From NCBI GenBank assembly GCA_025994075.1, contig JAMQGV010000048.1:64001-128000 (forward strand): a DNA stretch of 64,000 nucleotides, in the 5' to 3' direction. Source of the DNA: Vicinamibacteria bacterium (GTDB lineage: Bacteria > Acidobacteriota > Vicinamibacteria > Fen-336). The number at the start of each line of letters is the position of its first letter. The first letter of the stretch is position 1. Below the pieces are notes generated by a model that saw only the letters and a list, made by a program, of their open reading frames with translations, ran no database searches and was not told where the DNA came from. Position numbers and translations under genes: made by a program. Positions 54,973 to 64,000 of the stretch are shown one piece after another.

Positions 54973-56006
54973 GGGACCACGACCTCGACGAGCCCCGGGC
55001 CGCCCACCCGGCCGTCGACGCGGGCCTCGATGCCGAACGCCCTCGCGACGTCGACGACCGTCTGCAGGTGGAGCGTGACCTCGGAGGTCAGCGCCCGGCC
55101 CCCTCGCCCGAGCGCCATCGGCACGACGAGCTGGTCGGCGAGGTGCGGGTCCACGGCCTCCTCGCGCTCGAGGAAGTGGAGCAGCTCGCGCGCGACGCGG
55201 GCGCCGACCGACTCGGGCCGGCTGCGGCGGTCGAACAGCGCCCCGAACGCGGCCCGGCCGCGCTCGAAGACCGCCTCCACCAGCACCCAGGCCCCGGGCG
55301 AGTCGGACCGCCAGCGCTCGTCGACGTGCCAGCTCGCTTCCAGGCGCTGCCGCTCCCACAGCTCCTGGGTCGCCGCGTCGCGCATCCGCTCGGCGGTTCC
55401 GGGCAGTCGCACGCTGCCGGCGTGACCGTGGATCGAGACCAGGGCGCCGCGGCGCGACAGGTCCAACGGCTCCTCGGGCCGCACGCCCGGCAGCACGTCG
55501 ACGCGCACGTCGCCGCCGCCCCGCGGAAACAGGCCGGGGCGCACCATGCGCCCGTCGAGGCGCTGGCCCGCGAGCGAGGCCGTCTGCGCGAAGGGGCGGA
55601 AGAAGTACTCCCAGTGCGGCGACGAGGGCACGTGGGTCCCGCCGGCGACCCTGACCCGGCTGCGCTCGGCTGCGCGCGACAGCGCGGGCACCAGCGCCTG
55701 CAGAACCAGCGTCACGGAACCCGCCGTCCCGATCTCGAAGGCGTAGTCGCCGGCGGTCGCCGGCCCCGGTTCGAAGCGAAGCTGCAGCGAGCCCTCGAAC
55801 GCATGGGTCACCGTGGCGCCGCTCGCCATCGCAACGGCGCGCACCGCCGCCAGGTGTTGCGGCCGGAGCCCGGGCCGGGTGCGCCCCGCGCGCACGCCCG
55901 TGACGTGGAAGCCCTGCCCGCTGGCGACCGAGAGGGCCAGGGCCGCGCGCAGGATCTGGCCGCCGCCTTCGCCCGATGCCCCGTCGAGCGGGATCACCGC
56001 GCTCAC
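54969..56006 (-). CDS. rtcA: RNA 3'-terminal phosphate cyclase
   Basis: 345 residues from a GTG. RtcA uses ATP to turn an RNA 3'-phosphate into a 2',3'-cyclic phosphate. The family opening DGASGEGGGQILRAALALS, the RTRPGLRPQHLAAVRA region, FPRGGGDVRV and the AMP-accepting His of VDPHLADQLVVPMAL (about 305) are present. No rtcB or rtcR is nearby; instead it heads a chain of envelope genes, each overlapping by 4 bases. Confidence 0.95.
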   Translation of the reverse strand: MSAVIPLDGASGEGGGQILRAALALSVASGQGFHVTGVRAGRTRPGLRPQHLAAVRAVAMASGATVTHAFEGSLQLRFEPGPATAGDYAFEIGTAGSVTLVLQALVPALSRAAERSRVRVAGGTHVPSSPHWEYFFRPFAQTASLAGQRLDGRMVRPGLFPRGGGDVRVDVLPGVRPEEPLDLSRRGALVSIHGHAGSVRLPGTAERMRDAATQELWERQRLEASWHVDERWRSDSPGAWVLVEAVFERGRAAFGALFDRRSRPESVGARVARELLHFLEREEAVDPHLADQLVVPMALGRGGRALTSEVTLHLQTVVDVARAFGIEARVDGRVGGPGLVEVVVP

Positions 56007-56031
56007 GCGGCCCTCCCCCGGAGACAGTCCC

Positions 56032-56463
56032 CTACGCGGGGACGCCTTGCGCGTTCATCTCCTGGTGCAGCGCCCGCGGCACGAAGTATCCCGGCACGGC
56101 GACCACGCGGGTCAGCGTCTCGCGACCCGAGAAGTGCGAGAGCAGCGCCTCCTGGGCCTGCGGATACGTCTCCGCTGCGAAGAACCGCTCCATCGGCACG
56201 ACCAGCCCGTCCTCGGTGCGCCGGTCGAAGCGCAGCCGCAGCACCGGCAGCAGCTCCTCGGCGGAGAAACCGGAGTTCCACCACAGCGCCTTCTCCGGCA
56301 CCCAGGCCGAGATCTCCAGCACCGTCACGGTGCGGTGGTGGCGCAACTCCATCAGGTTCCGCCACAACTCGAACTCCGCCAGCGGCACGAACCGCTGGTT
56401 GGCACTGTCGTCCGCCCCATCCAAGCGGCAGTGGACGAGCGCCACCTCGTCGGACATGCGCAT
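56032..56463 (-). CDS. Hypothetical protein, about 143 residues
   Basis: I do not recognise this protein. From ATG 56463 it reads MSDEVALVHCRLDG after two residues and contains FELWRNLMELRHHRTVTVLEISAW, a tryptophan pair WWNSGFS and GYFVPRALHQEM (cited in part). It is soluble, mixed helix/strand, with no signal or membrane segment. Starts at 56499 or 56457 are also possible; none has a clear ribosome site. It is 25 bases upstream of rtcA on the same strand and may be the first gene of that unit. Confidence 0.6.
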   Translation of the reverse strand: MRMSDEVALVHCRLDGADDSANQRFVPLAEFELWRNLMELRHHRTVTVLEISAWVPEKALWWNSGFSAEELLPVLRLRFDRRTEDGLVVPMERFFAAETYPQAQEALLSHFSGRETLTRVVAVPGYFVPRALHQEMNAQGVPA

Positions 56464-56511
56464 TTTCTGTGCAAGAGCCAGGCCCCGGCTCGACGCCATC
56501 CAGCAACTCGA

Positions 56512-56532
56512 ACTCCATCAACGAGATGGAGT
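56512..56532. repeat. 8-base perfect inverted repeat upstream of the hypothetical gene
   Basis: ACTCCATC (56512-56519) and GATGGAGT (56525-56532) around a 5-base spacer. It lies about 50 bases before the hypothetical gene's start and after the tdk stop. There is no T-run, so an operator or mRNA hairpin is more likely than a terminator. Confidence 0.4.
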
Positions 56533-56576
56533 CTCGATCACCGGCTGCGCACGAGCGTCGGCCGCCCACTCGATTG

Positions 56577-57149
56577 TTACCCTTCGGAACGCCCGGGCCG
56601 GAAGCAGCGCCGGCAGCGGGCCTCGTACTGGTCCGCCCCGCCGACCACGACCCGGTCTGTCGCGTCGACGAGGCGCTGGGTGCGATTGGCGGGGGCGCCG
56701 CACTGCATGCAGATGGCGAGCGTCTTGTCGACGTACTCGGCGATCGCCATCAACTGCGGCATCGGCTCGAACGGCCGCCCCAGGTAGTCCTGGTCCAGGC
56801 CGGCGACGATCACGCGGATTCCCCGGTTGGCGAGGGCGTTCGCGACCTCCAGCAGCGACTGGTCGAAGAACTGCCCCTCGTCGACCCCGACCACCTCGGT
56901 CTCGGCGTCGACCTTCTGCAGGATCTCGCTGGCCGCGTCGATCGCCTCGGACGGCAGCCGCATCTCCGAGTGGCTGACGACGTGGTCGGCGGCGAAGCGG
57001 TCGTCGATCCGGGGCTTGAACAGCCGCACCCGCTGCCGCGCGATCTGGGCGCGGCGGATGCGGCGGATCAGTTCCTCGCTCTTGCCCGAGAACATGCTGC
57101 CGGCGATCACCTCGATCCAGCCGGAGCCGGTGCGCGGAAGCGGGTTCAC
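56577..57149 (-). CDS. tdk: Thymidine kinase (type II, zinc-binding)
   Basis: 190 residues from a GTG. It phosphorylates thymidine in the salvage pathway. The P-loop GSMFSGKSEEL (about 17-27), the Walker B and catalytic Glu in VGVDEGQFFD (about 88-97), the lasso region and the zinc cysteines of CMQCGAPA and CRRC are all present. It sits 4 bases after efp. Confidence 0.96.
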   Translation of the reverse strand: MNPLPRTGSGWIEVIAGSMFSGKSEELIRRIRRAQIARQRVRLFKPRIDDRFAADHVVSHSEMRLPSEAIDAASEILQKVDAETEVVGVDEGQFFDQSLLEVANALANRGIRVIVAGLDQDYLGRPFEPMPQLMAIAEYVDKTLAICMQCGAPANRTQRLVDATDRVVVGGADQYEARCRRCFRPGRSEG

Positions 57150-57153
57150 GGCG

Positions 57154-57717
57154 CTACTTGCCGGCGCGCTCGATGTAGGCGCCGGTCTGGGTGTCGATGC
57201 GGATCACCTCGCCCTCCGAGATGAACGCCGGCACCGTGACCACCAGGCCCGACTCCATCTTCGCGGGCTTGCCCACGTTCGACACCGAGGCGCCCTTGAT
57301 CGAGGGCTCGGTCTCCATCACCTTCATCTCGACCGTCAGCGGCAGTTCGATGCCCACCGGGCGGCCGTCGAAGAACTCCACCGCCAGCAGGATGTTGGGG
57401 ATCAGGTAGTTGACCGCGTCGCCCAGGATCTCGGCCGAGAGCCCGACCTGCTCGTAGGTCTCCTGGTTCATGAAGAAGTAGAGGTCACCCTCGGCGTAGA
57501 GGAACTCCATCTTCGACTCGTCGAGGATCGCGCGCTCGACCATGTCGACCGAGCGGTAGCGGTGGTCGATCGTCGAACCCGTGCGCAGGTTGCGCAGGCG
57601 CGCCTGCACCATGCCGCGGAGGTTGCCCGGGGTCTTGTGCTGGGCCTCCACGACCCGGAACAGGTCGCCCTCGTGCTTGATCGCCATCCCGCGCTTCAAC
57701 TGCGTCGCCTGGATCAT
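57154..57717 (-). CDS. efp: Elongation factor P with non-lysine loop tip
   Basis: 187 residues from the ATG at 57717, with AGGAGA upstream. EF-P relieves ribosome stalling at proline runs. Three beta-barrel domains are present, ending in GEVIRIDTQTGAYIERA (signature). The domain I loop that carries the modified residue reads HKTPGNLRG (27-35). Aligned to E. coli, the Lys34 position is Asn32, with Arg34 two residues on. It therefore cannot be beta-lysylated by EpmA/EpmB at the standard site, nor does it match the Arg of EarP-type proteins exactly. Confidence 0.95.
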   Translation of the reverse strand: MIQATQLKRGMAIKHEGDLFRVVEAQHKTPGNLRGMVQARLRNLRTGSTIDHRYRSVDMVERAILDESKMEFLYAEGDLYFFMNQETYEQVGLSAEILGDAVNYLIPNILLAVEFFDGRPVGIELPLTVEMKVMETEPSIKGASVSNVGKPAKMESGLVVTVPAFISEGEVIRIDTQTGAYIERAGK

Positions 57718-57781
57718 CTCGGATACGTCTCCTGTCGCTTCTTCGGTCGGGGCGCGCGCCCGGAGGCGGGCGCAGCGGGCC

Positions 57782-57808
57782 AAAAAAGGGGCGCCCCGCG
57801 GGCGCCCC
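57782..57808 (-). terminator. Intrinsic terminator on the minus strand after the GHMP kinase gene
   Basis: On the minus strand GGGGCGCCC, a 3-base loop and GGGCGCCCC (57808-57788) are followed by TTTTTT (57787-57782). It lies between the kinase stop at 57840 and the efp start. Confidence 0.85.
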
Positions 57809-57839
57809 GGCCAAACACCGGATTATAGCGGAGCCCGGG

Positions 57840-58847
57840 CTACTCCACCTCCAGGCCCCGCAGGTCGACCCGGAACGGCACCTGCTTGAAGCCCGCCTCG
57901 CGCAGGGCCGGCGCGACGCGCTCGCGGGGGCCGTCCCCGCGGGCGCCGGGCGGGGCCCACACGGCGACCATCCCGCCGCCGCCGGCGCCGCACACCTTGG
58001 CCGCGCCGCCGTGCTCGCGGGCGATCGCGACGATGCGGTCGATCTCCGGCGTCGTGACGCCGGGGGCGAGCCGCTTGCGCGCCTCCCACTCGTCGTTCAT
58101 CGCGACGGCGACGGCGTCGACGCGGCCCGCCTCCAGCGCCGTCTTCAGCTCGCCGGCCGCCTTCACGATCGCCCCCAGCGCCGCGCGGACGCCCGCGTCG
58201 CCGTCGATCTGGCCCTTGAACACGTCCCAGTTGTTGATCCCCGAAAAACGCGTGGCCCCCGCGTCGAACAGGAGCAGGCACTCCTCGACCACGCCCGGGT
58301 CGGCCTTCAGCTTCTCGACCCGGATCGCCCCGGGATCGAGACGCAGGCCGAGCACGCCGCCGTGCAGCGCCGCGTGGTAGTCCTGGACTCCCGTCGGCAC
58401 GCCGATGCACTGCGCCTCGGCGTCGCGCACGATCGGCCACAGGCCGTCGGCGTCGAGACTGCGGCCGATCGCGGTGCCCGCCGCGGCCGCGATCGTCACC
58501 GCCAGCGCCGAAGAGCCGCCGAGCCCCGAGCCGGCCGGGACCCGCGAGTGGGTCACGACCCGCAGCCCGTCGTCGATGCCCAGCGCGCGCAGGATGAAGG
58601 CGGGCAACGAGAGCTCGCCGGCCTCGATCGCCGCGTGCACCGAGGCCGCCTCCGTCTTGCGAAGCGTGTCCTTCGACTCGAGCTGGACGCCGCTCACTCC
58701 GGTCTCGACGCGGGTGTGGGCACGGCGGTCGATGGCGACGTTGACCGTGACCGCCCCGGGGTGGAACAGGTACAGCGGCCAGATGTCGAGCGTGCCCCCC
58801 GCCAGATCCACGCGGGTGGGCGCCGAGGCCTCCACAACCGTCTTCAC
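57840..58847 (-). CDS. GHMP-family sugar kinase (heptose-7-phosphate or fucose kinase-like)
   Basis: 335 residues from a GTG. GHMP kinases phosphorylate sugars or isoprenoid alcohols. The N-terminal APTRVDLAGGTLDIWPLY is the HddA/fucokinase form of motif 1. The ATP loop VPAGSGLGGSSALAV (about 103-117) and the C-terminal KVCGAGGGGMVAVW (about 290-303) are intact. D-glycero-D-manno-heptose-7-phosphate kinase is a good guess, and a heptosyltransferase-like GT9 gene is present in the window, but the other heptose genes are not here. Confidence 0.88.
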   Translation of the reverse strand: MKTVVEASAPTRVDLAGGTLDIWPLYLFHPGAVTVNVAIDRRAHTRVETGVSGVQLESKDTLRKTEAASVHAAIEAGELSLPAFILRALGIDDGLRVVTHSRVPAGSGLGGSSALAVTIAAAAGTAIGRSLDADGLWPIVRDAEAQCIGVPTGVQDYHAALHGGVLGLRLDPGAIRVEKLKADPGVVEECLLLFDAGATRFSGINNWDVFKGQIDGDAGVRAALGAIVKAAGELKTALEAGRVDAVAVAMNDEWEARKRLAPGVTTPEIDRIVAIAREHGGAAKVCGAGGGGMVAVWAPPGARGDGPRERVAPALREAGFKQVPFRVDLRGLEVE

Positions 58848-58941
58848 GCGCGCCGTCCGCCGACCACGTTCCGATCCGTGCGCTGGCTCAATCTCAAGGC
58901 TCGGTCTCCTGCCCGGTCCTCGCCGCCGCCGGGGCGTGCGG

Positions 58942-58970
58942 ATTGTAGCCGCGTGGGGCATGCTTGCCAG
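58942..58970 (-). promoter_or_regulatory. Predicted promoter of the GHMP kinase gene
   Basis: On the minus strand CTGGCA (58970-58965), 17 bases, TACAAT (58947-58942). The -10 is strong, the -35 is 4 of 6. The leader would be about 88 bases. Confidence 0.45.
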
Positions 58971-58977
58971 GCATGCC
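58957..58977. repeat. Inverted repeat spanning the start of the zinc-ribbon/TPR gene
   Basis: GGCATGC (58957-58963) and GCATGCC (58971-58977) flank a 7-base spacer. The right arm contains the ATG at 58973 and the spacer contains the -35 of the divergent kinase promoter, so a protein bound here could affect both genes. Confidence 0.4.
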
Positions 58978-60475
58978 CTGCCCGCGCTGCGGCGCCGAAA
59001 ACGCGGAGGCCGCCCTCGAGTGCGGCCGCTGCGGCATCGTGTTCGCGCGGCTACAGCGCGCGCCGCGGCCACGGCCTGCGCCTCCCCCACCGGCGCCCGC
59101 GGCCACGGGTGCCGCTGGGCGCATCGGCCTCGGCGTCGCGGTCCTCGCGGTCGCCGCGATCCTCGCTCTGCGACTGGCGCGCCCGGCGCCGGCCCCCGCC
59201 CCGGCTGGCGATCGCGCCCCCGCGGCCGCCGATCCGGTGGAGAACCTCGAACCGCCGGCCACGGACCTGGCGTTCGAGCCCCCGCCGGCGGCCCTGGCGG
59301 CCGAGCCCGAGAGCATCCGCGGCCTCGACGCCGACGCCGTGCGCGACCTCCGCCACCTGCGCAGTCTCGGCTCCGGGGCGCCGTCGGCCGCCGACCTCGA
59401 GATCGCCGAGCGCCTGCTCGCCCGCCACGAGGCTCTCGTGCCGGGCCTGCGTCAGCACGTGGCCAACCTCTACGTTCGCGCCGCGCGAGCGGATCACGAT
59501 GCGCACCGCACGGCTGCCGCGGTCGAGAAGCTGACCCGGGCCGCCGCCCTGGTCCCCGAGCGGGTGGAGCCGTGGACTGCACTGGCCGCCGTCCAGCTCG
59601 ACGCCGCGCAGTGGACGGAAGCCGAGGCCGCCGCGCGGCGGGCGCTGGAACTCGAGCCGGGCCAGCCGCAGGCGCAACTCCAGTTCGCGTGGGCGCTGTT
59701 CCGCCAGGACCGCAACCGCGAGGCCGCCGCGGCCCTCGAGGAACTGCTCGCGACCCGCGAGGACCCGACCGCGCGTGCGCTGCTGCTGCGGATCCGCAAG
59801 CAGGGCCGCGACGAGGCCGGCATGACCGAGCAGCGCATCGCCGCCTTCACGCTGCGCTTCGAGGGCGACGAGGCCGCGGAGGTCGGGCACGAGATCCTGC
59901 GCGCCCTCGAGCGCCACCGCGCGACGCTCGTGACCGCCCTCGACCACGAGCCGCAGGCGCCGATCCCGGTGATCCTCTTCTCGCGCGAGGCCTACTACGA
60001 CGCGGCAGGGGCTCCGCGCTGGTCGGGCGGCGTGTTCGACTCGATCGACGGCCGCATCCGCATCCCGATCGGCGGCATCGACGCCTCGCTGCCCCCGGAG
60101 ATGGACGAGACGCTGCTCCACGAGGTGACCCACGCGTTCGTCGCCGACCTGTCGAAAGGAACGTGCCCGCGCGACGTGCACGAGGGTCTCGCCCAGTACA
60201 TGGAGGGCAAGCGCAGCGAGGAGATCCTCGGCCCCGAGGGCCTGGCGGCGCTGGCGGCGGGCCGGATGCGCGGCGTCGGCGGCTTCTACGTCGCGGCCCT
60301 CGCTTTCGTCGAACACCTGATCGCCGAGCGCGGCATGGGCGGGATCCGCGAGCTGCTGCAGGCGATGGGCGAGACGCGCTCGGTCGACGCCGCCTTCGAT
60401 CGCGTCCACGGCCGCTCCGCCGACGCCACCCGCCGGGCCTGGCTGGAGCGGCTGCGCCAGCGCTACCCGCAGTAG
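58973..60475 (+). CDS. Membrane protein with zinc ribbon, TPRs and HExxH peptidase-like domain
   Basis: 500 residues from the ATG at 58973; a TTG 9 bases earlier is possible. The cytoplasmic N-terminus has a zinc ribbon with two C-x2-C pairs (CPRC, CGRC; about 2-20). One membrane helix follows (about 49-66, GLGVAVLAVAAILALRL), then a Pro/Ala-rich stretch. TPR repeats lie at about 160-255 (EPWTALAAVQLDAAQWTEAEAAARRALEL, cited in part). The C-terminal domain (about 290-500) has HEVTHAF and a downstream HEGLAQYMEG, the zinc-site layout of peptidase-MA-like gluzincins. A periplasmic metalloprotease is likely. Convergent with sppA. Confidence 0.83.
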   Translation: MPCPRCGAENAEAALECGRCGIVFARLQRAPRPRPAPPPPAPAATGAAGRIGLGVAVLAVAAILALRLARPAPAPAPAGDRAPAAADPVENLEPPATDLAFEPPPAALAAEPESIRGLDADAVRDLRHLRSLGSGAPSAADLEIAERLLARHEALVPGLRQHVANLYVRAARADHDAHRTAAAVEKLTRAAALVPERVEPWTALAAVQLDAAQWTEAEAAARRALELEPGQPQAQLQFAWALFRQDRNREAAAALEELLATREDPTARALLLRIRKQGRDEAGMTEQRIAAFTLRFEGDEAAEVGHEILRALERHRATLVTALDHEPQAPIPVILFSREAYYDAAGAPRWSGGVFDSIDGRIRIPIGGIDASLPPEMDETLLHEVTHAFVADLSKGTCPRDVHEGLAQYMEGKRSEEILGPEGLAALAAGRMRGVGGFYVAALAFVEHLIAERGMGGIRELLQAMGETRSVDAAFDRVHGRSADATRRAWLERLRQRYPQ

Positions 60476-60485
60476 CGCGGGCGGT

Positions 60486-62201
<1,716 letters not shown>

Positions 62202-62204
62202 CGA

Positions 62205-62933
62205 TCAGCCCGCGACGACTTCGAGCTGCTGATAGCGGCTGCGGGCTTCGCCCGCGTAGACGCTCGCCGGGAACTCGTCGAGCAGCCGGCGGTACAGCCC
62301 ACGGGCGTCACCGAACCGCTTCGCCTCCTCGAGGCAGGCCGCCTGGCGCAGCAGCGCGTGGTCCTTCGGCAGCGCGTACTGGGGGTCCGCCACCAGCCGG
62401 CCGAGGGCCTCGGCCGCCGCCGCGGGCTGGCCCGCCTGCCGTTCGACCTCGGCCAGCGCCAGCCCGCCGAGACTGCGCAGCATCGGGTCGCTCATCGCGG
62501 CCACGGCCTTCGCCGCGTCGCGGGCCTTGTCGACCTCGCCGAGCTGGAGCCGGCTCAGGCCGCCGTAGTAGCGCGCCCAGTCGGCCGCGGAAGTGCCCGA
62601 GTAGTCCTTGACGATCGCGTCGAAGGCGTCCGCGGCCCTGGTGTAGCGCTCGCGGGCGTCGGCCCACGGCGCAGTCGACGTCCCGGCGCCCGCGGGCTGC
62701 TCCGCCTTCGAGACGCCCTCGAACGCGCGCAGCCCGTCGGCCAGCGCCGCCGAGCCCCCGGCCTCCCGGGTGCCGCGCCACCAGGACCAGGCGCCCGCCA
62801 GCACCGCGACCAGCACCACGGCTCCGACGATCCGGGCCGCCAGGTCGCGGTTGGTCATCACCCACTCCAGGGCGTGCTCGAGACCGCTGCGGATCTCGTC
62901 CTGCTTGATCTGACGCTTGAGTTCCTTGTCCAA
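62205..62933 (-). CDS. Single-pass membrane protein with periplasmic TPR domain (YfgM-like)
   Basis: 242 residues from a TTG. A charged cytoplasmic start (KELKRQIKQDE) leads to one membrane helix (about 34-51, IVGAVVLVAVLAGAW) and helical repeats to the end (DAFDAIVKDYSGTSAADWARYY, GLYRRLLDEFPASVYAGEA; cited in part). This layout matches YfgM, an ancillary SecYEG/periplasmic chaperone protein. In front of sppA it suggests a protein-export link. Family call moderate. Confidence 0.8.
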   Translation of the reverse strand: MDKELKRQIKQDEIRSGLEHALEWVMTNRDLAARIVGAVVLVAVLAGAWSWWRGTREAGGSAALADGLRAFEGVSKAEQPAGAGTSTAPWADARERYTRAADAFDAIVKDYSGTSAADWARYYGGLSRLQLGEVDKARDAAKAVAAMSDPMLRSLGGLALAEVERQAGQPAAAAEALGRLVADPQYALPKDHALLRQAACLEEAKRFGDARGLYRRLLDEFPASVYAGEARSRYQQLEVVAG

Positions 62934-62985
62934 CGCGAATCGACTCCGGGAGTTATCTTGGAAATGGAAGAACGCGCTCGTGCGC

Positions 62986-63062
62986 TGGTGCGCCTGGAGG
63001 GACTCGAACCCCCAACCTTGAGCTTAGGATGCTCCTGCTCTATCCTGTTGAGCTACAGGCGC
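62986..63062 (-). tRNA. tRNA-Arg(CCT)
   Basis: 77 bases with encoded CCA on the minus strand. Acceptor arms GCGCCTG and CAGGCGC pair fully. The D arm is GCTC/GAGC. The anticodon loop ATCCTAA gives anticodon CCT, and the T arm GGGGG/CCCTC carries TTCGAGT. One mismatch (G-A) is at the top of the anticodon stem. It reads AGG, a rare codon in such GC-rich genomes. Confidence 0.95.
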
Positions 63063-63086
63063 GTACGCTCCGAAGATTACATCATT

Positions 63087-63616
<530 letters not shown>

Positions 63617-63620
<4 letters not shown>

Positions 63621-63889
63621 CGGATGTGGAACCCCGAGATGCCGCGCGCCGCCGCCGGCGTGACCTCGAGGCCCTCGACGCGCGAGAAGGAAGGCCCCTG
63701 CCGCAACTGCTCCTCGAACCGCGCGAGCGCGTCAGGCGCTCCTTCGGCGTTGACCTCGACGCTGCCGTCCGGCAGGTTCCGCACGTGGCCCGAGAGGCCG
63801 CAGGCCTCCGCCTCGCGCAGCGCGAAGTAGCGGTAGCCCACGCCCTGCACCCGTCCCAGGACGCGATACTGGCGGGCCGCGACGCTCAT
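63617..63889 (-). CDS. acyP: Acylphosphatase
   Basis: 90 residues. It hydrolyses acyl-phosphates such as acetyl-phosphate or carbamoyl-phosphate. The signature RVQGVGYRYFAL (about 13-24) holds the catalytic Arg, and the Asn is in GHVRNLPDGSVEV (about 34-46). Ending GFHIR is close to the usual GF-I/V. It overlaps apt and the truncated upstream gene by 4 bases each. Confidence 0.95.
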
Positions 63890-64000
63890 TTCTCGCCCAG
63901 GTCGACTTCGGCTCCGCTCCTGAAGCCGAGCTTCTTCAGCGCGTCGCCGCGGCGCACGTAGAAGTTGCCCTTGACCCGCACCTTCGCCCGGTCGCTCTCC
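63886..64000 (-). CDS. C-terminal fragment of an unidentified gene (cut by window edge)
   Basis: The last 37 codons of a minus-strand gene: they include KVRVKGNFYVRRGDALKKLGF and end GAEVDLGEK before a TGA that overlaps the acylphosphatase ATG. The fragment is basic and soluble. Too short to assign. Confidence 0.6.
   Translation of the reverse strand, partial: ESDRAKVRVKGNFYVRRGDALKKLGFRSGAEVDLGEK

Overview
This is a very GC-rich, almost gap-free stretch of bacterial chromosome; no intergenic space exceeds about 200 bases. I see no phage, insertion sequence, CRISPR or plasmid functions. The gene set includes a SpoIVB-type S55 peptidase, a DUF6677-like protein, a bactofilin, PilT, BamD, LolA/LolD, LysM and lytic transglycosylase proteins, and hrcA-grpE-dnaK-dnaJ. 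This points to a Gram-negative with an outer membrane, most likely an Acidobacteriota (Thermoanaerobaculia-like). The lineage is inferred from gene content only.

Layout. 1-2018: a truncated thiolase and a divergent beta-propeller lipoprotein. 2216-7807: the most distinctive region, a tightly packed catabolic operon of a KamA-family radical SAM 2,3-aminomutase, a two-subunit 3-oxoacid CoA-transferase of PcaI/PcaJ type, a class III (beta-amino-acid type) aminotransferase and a PcaF-type 3-oxoadipyl-CoA thiolase. A convergent LysR regulator follows. In order the enzymes read as alpha-amino acid to beta-amino acid to beta-keto acid to beta-ketoacyl-CoA to two acyl-CoAs; 2-aminoadipate to succinyl-CoA plus acetyl-CoA fits best. 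8786-12405 (minus): single-chain aconitase-family dehydratase, isopropylmalate/isocitrate-type dehydrogenase and two small membrane proteins. 12501-17496: S55 peptidase, secreted propeller protein, GT9 glycosyltransferase. 17451-22743 (minus): ECF sigma/anti-sigma pair, AmpG-like transporter, TPR sigma-54 activator. 22871-30411: aroC, def-fmt-rsmB, a kinase-less PASTA protein, rpe, ybgC, a sugar epimerase and bamD. 30560-36265: LysM protein, pgsA and nucleotide-sugar genes. 36326-43103: tRNA-Gly(CCC), bactofilin, hrcA-grpE-dnaK-dnaJ-prmA-rsmE. 43107-51745: pta, a zinc-ribbon Ser/Thr kinase, pilT, recX, alaS, a lytic transglycosylase and a TPR/AIM24 protein. 51749-56006 (minus): a six-gene chain of rtcA, LolB-like lipoprotein, lolD, a 48-residue membrane protein, lolA and a radical SAM protein. 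56032-64000: a hypothetical gene, tdk, efp, GHMP kinase, a zinc-ribbon/TPR peptidase-like protein, sppA, a YfgM-like protein, tRNA-Arg(CCT), apt, acyP and a truncated gene.

Expression style. Neighbouring genes are very often coupled by 4-base start/stop overlaps (ATGA, GTGA, TTGA). In three cases (GT9, prmA, lolD) the only start that keeps the family N-terminus is CTG inside CTGA. Vegetative promoters are recognisable as TTGACN, 17-18 bases, TANNNT, and several lie so close to the start codon that the mRNA would be leaderless or nearly so.
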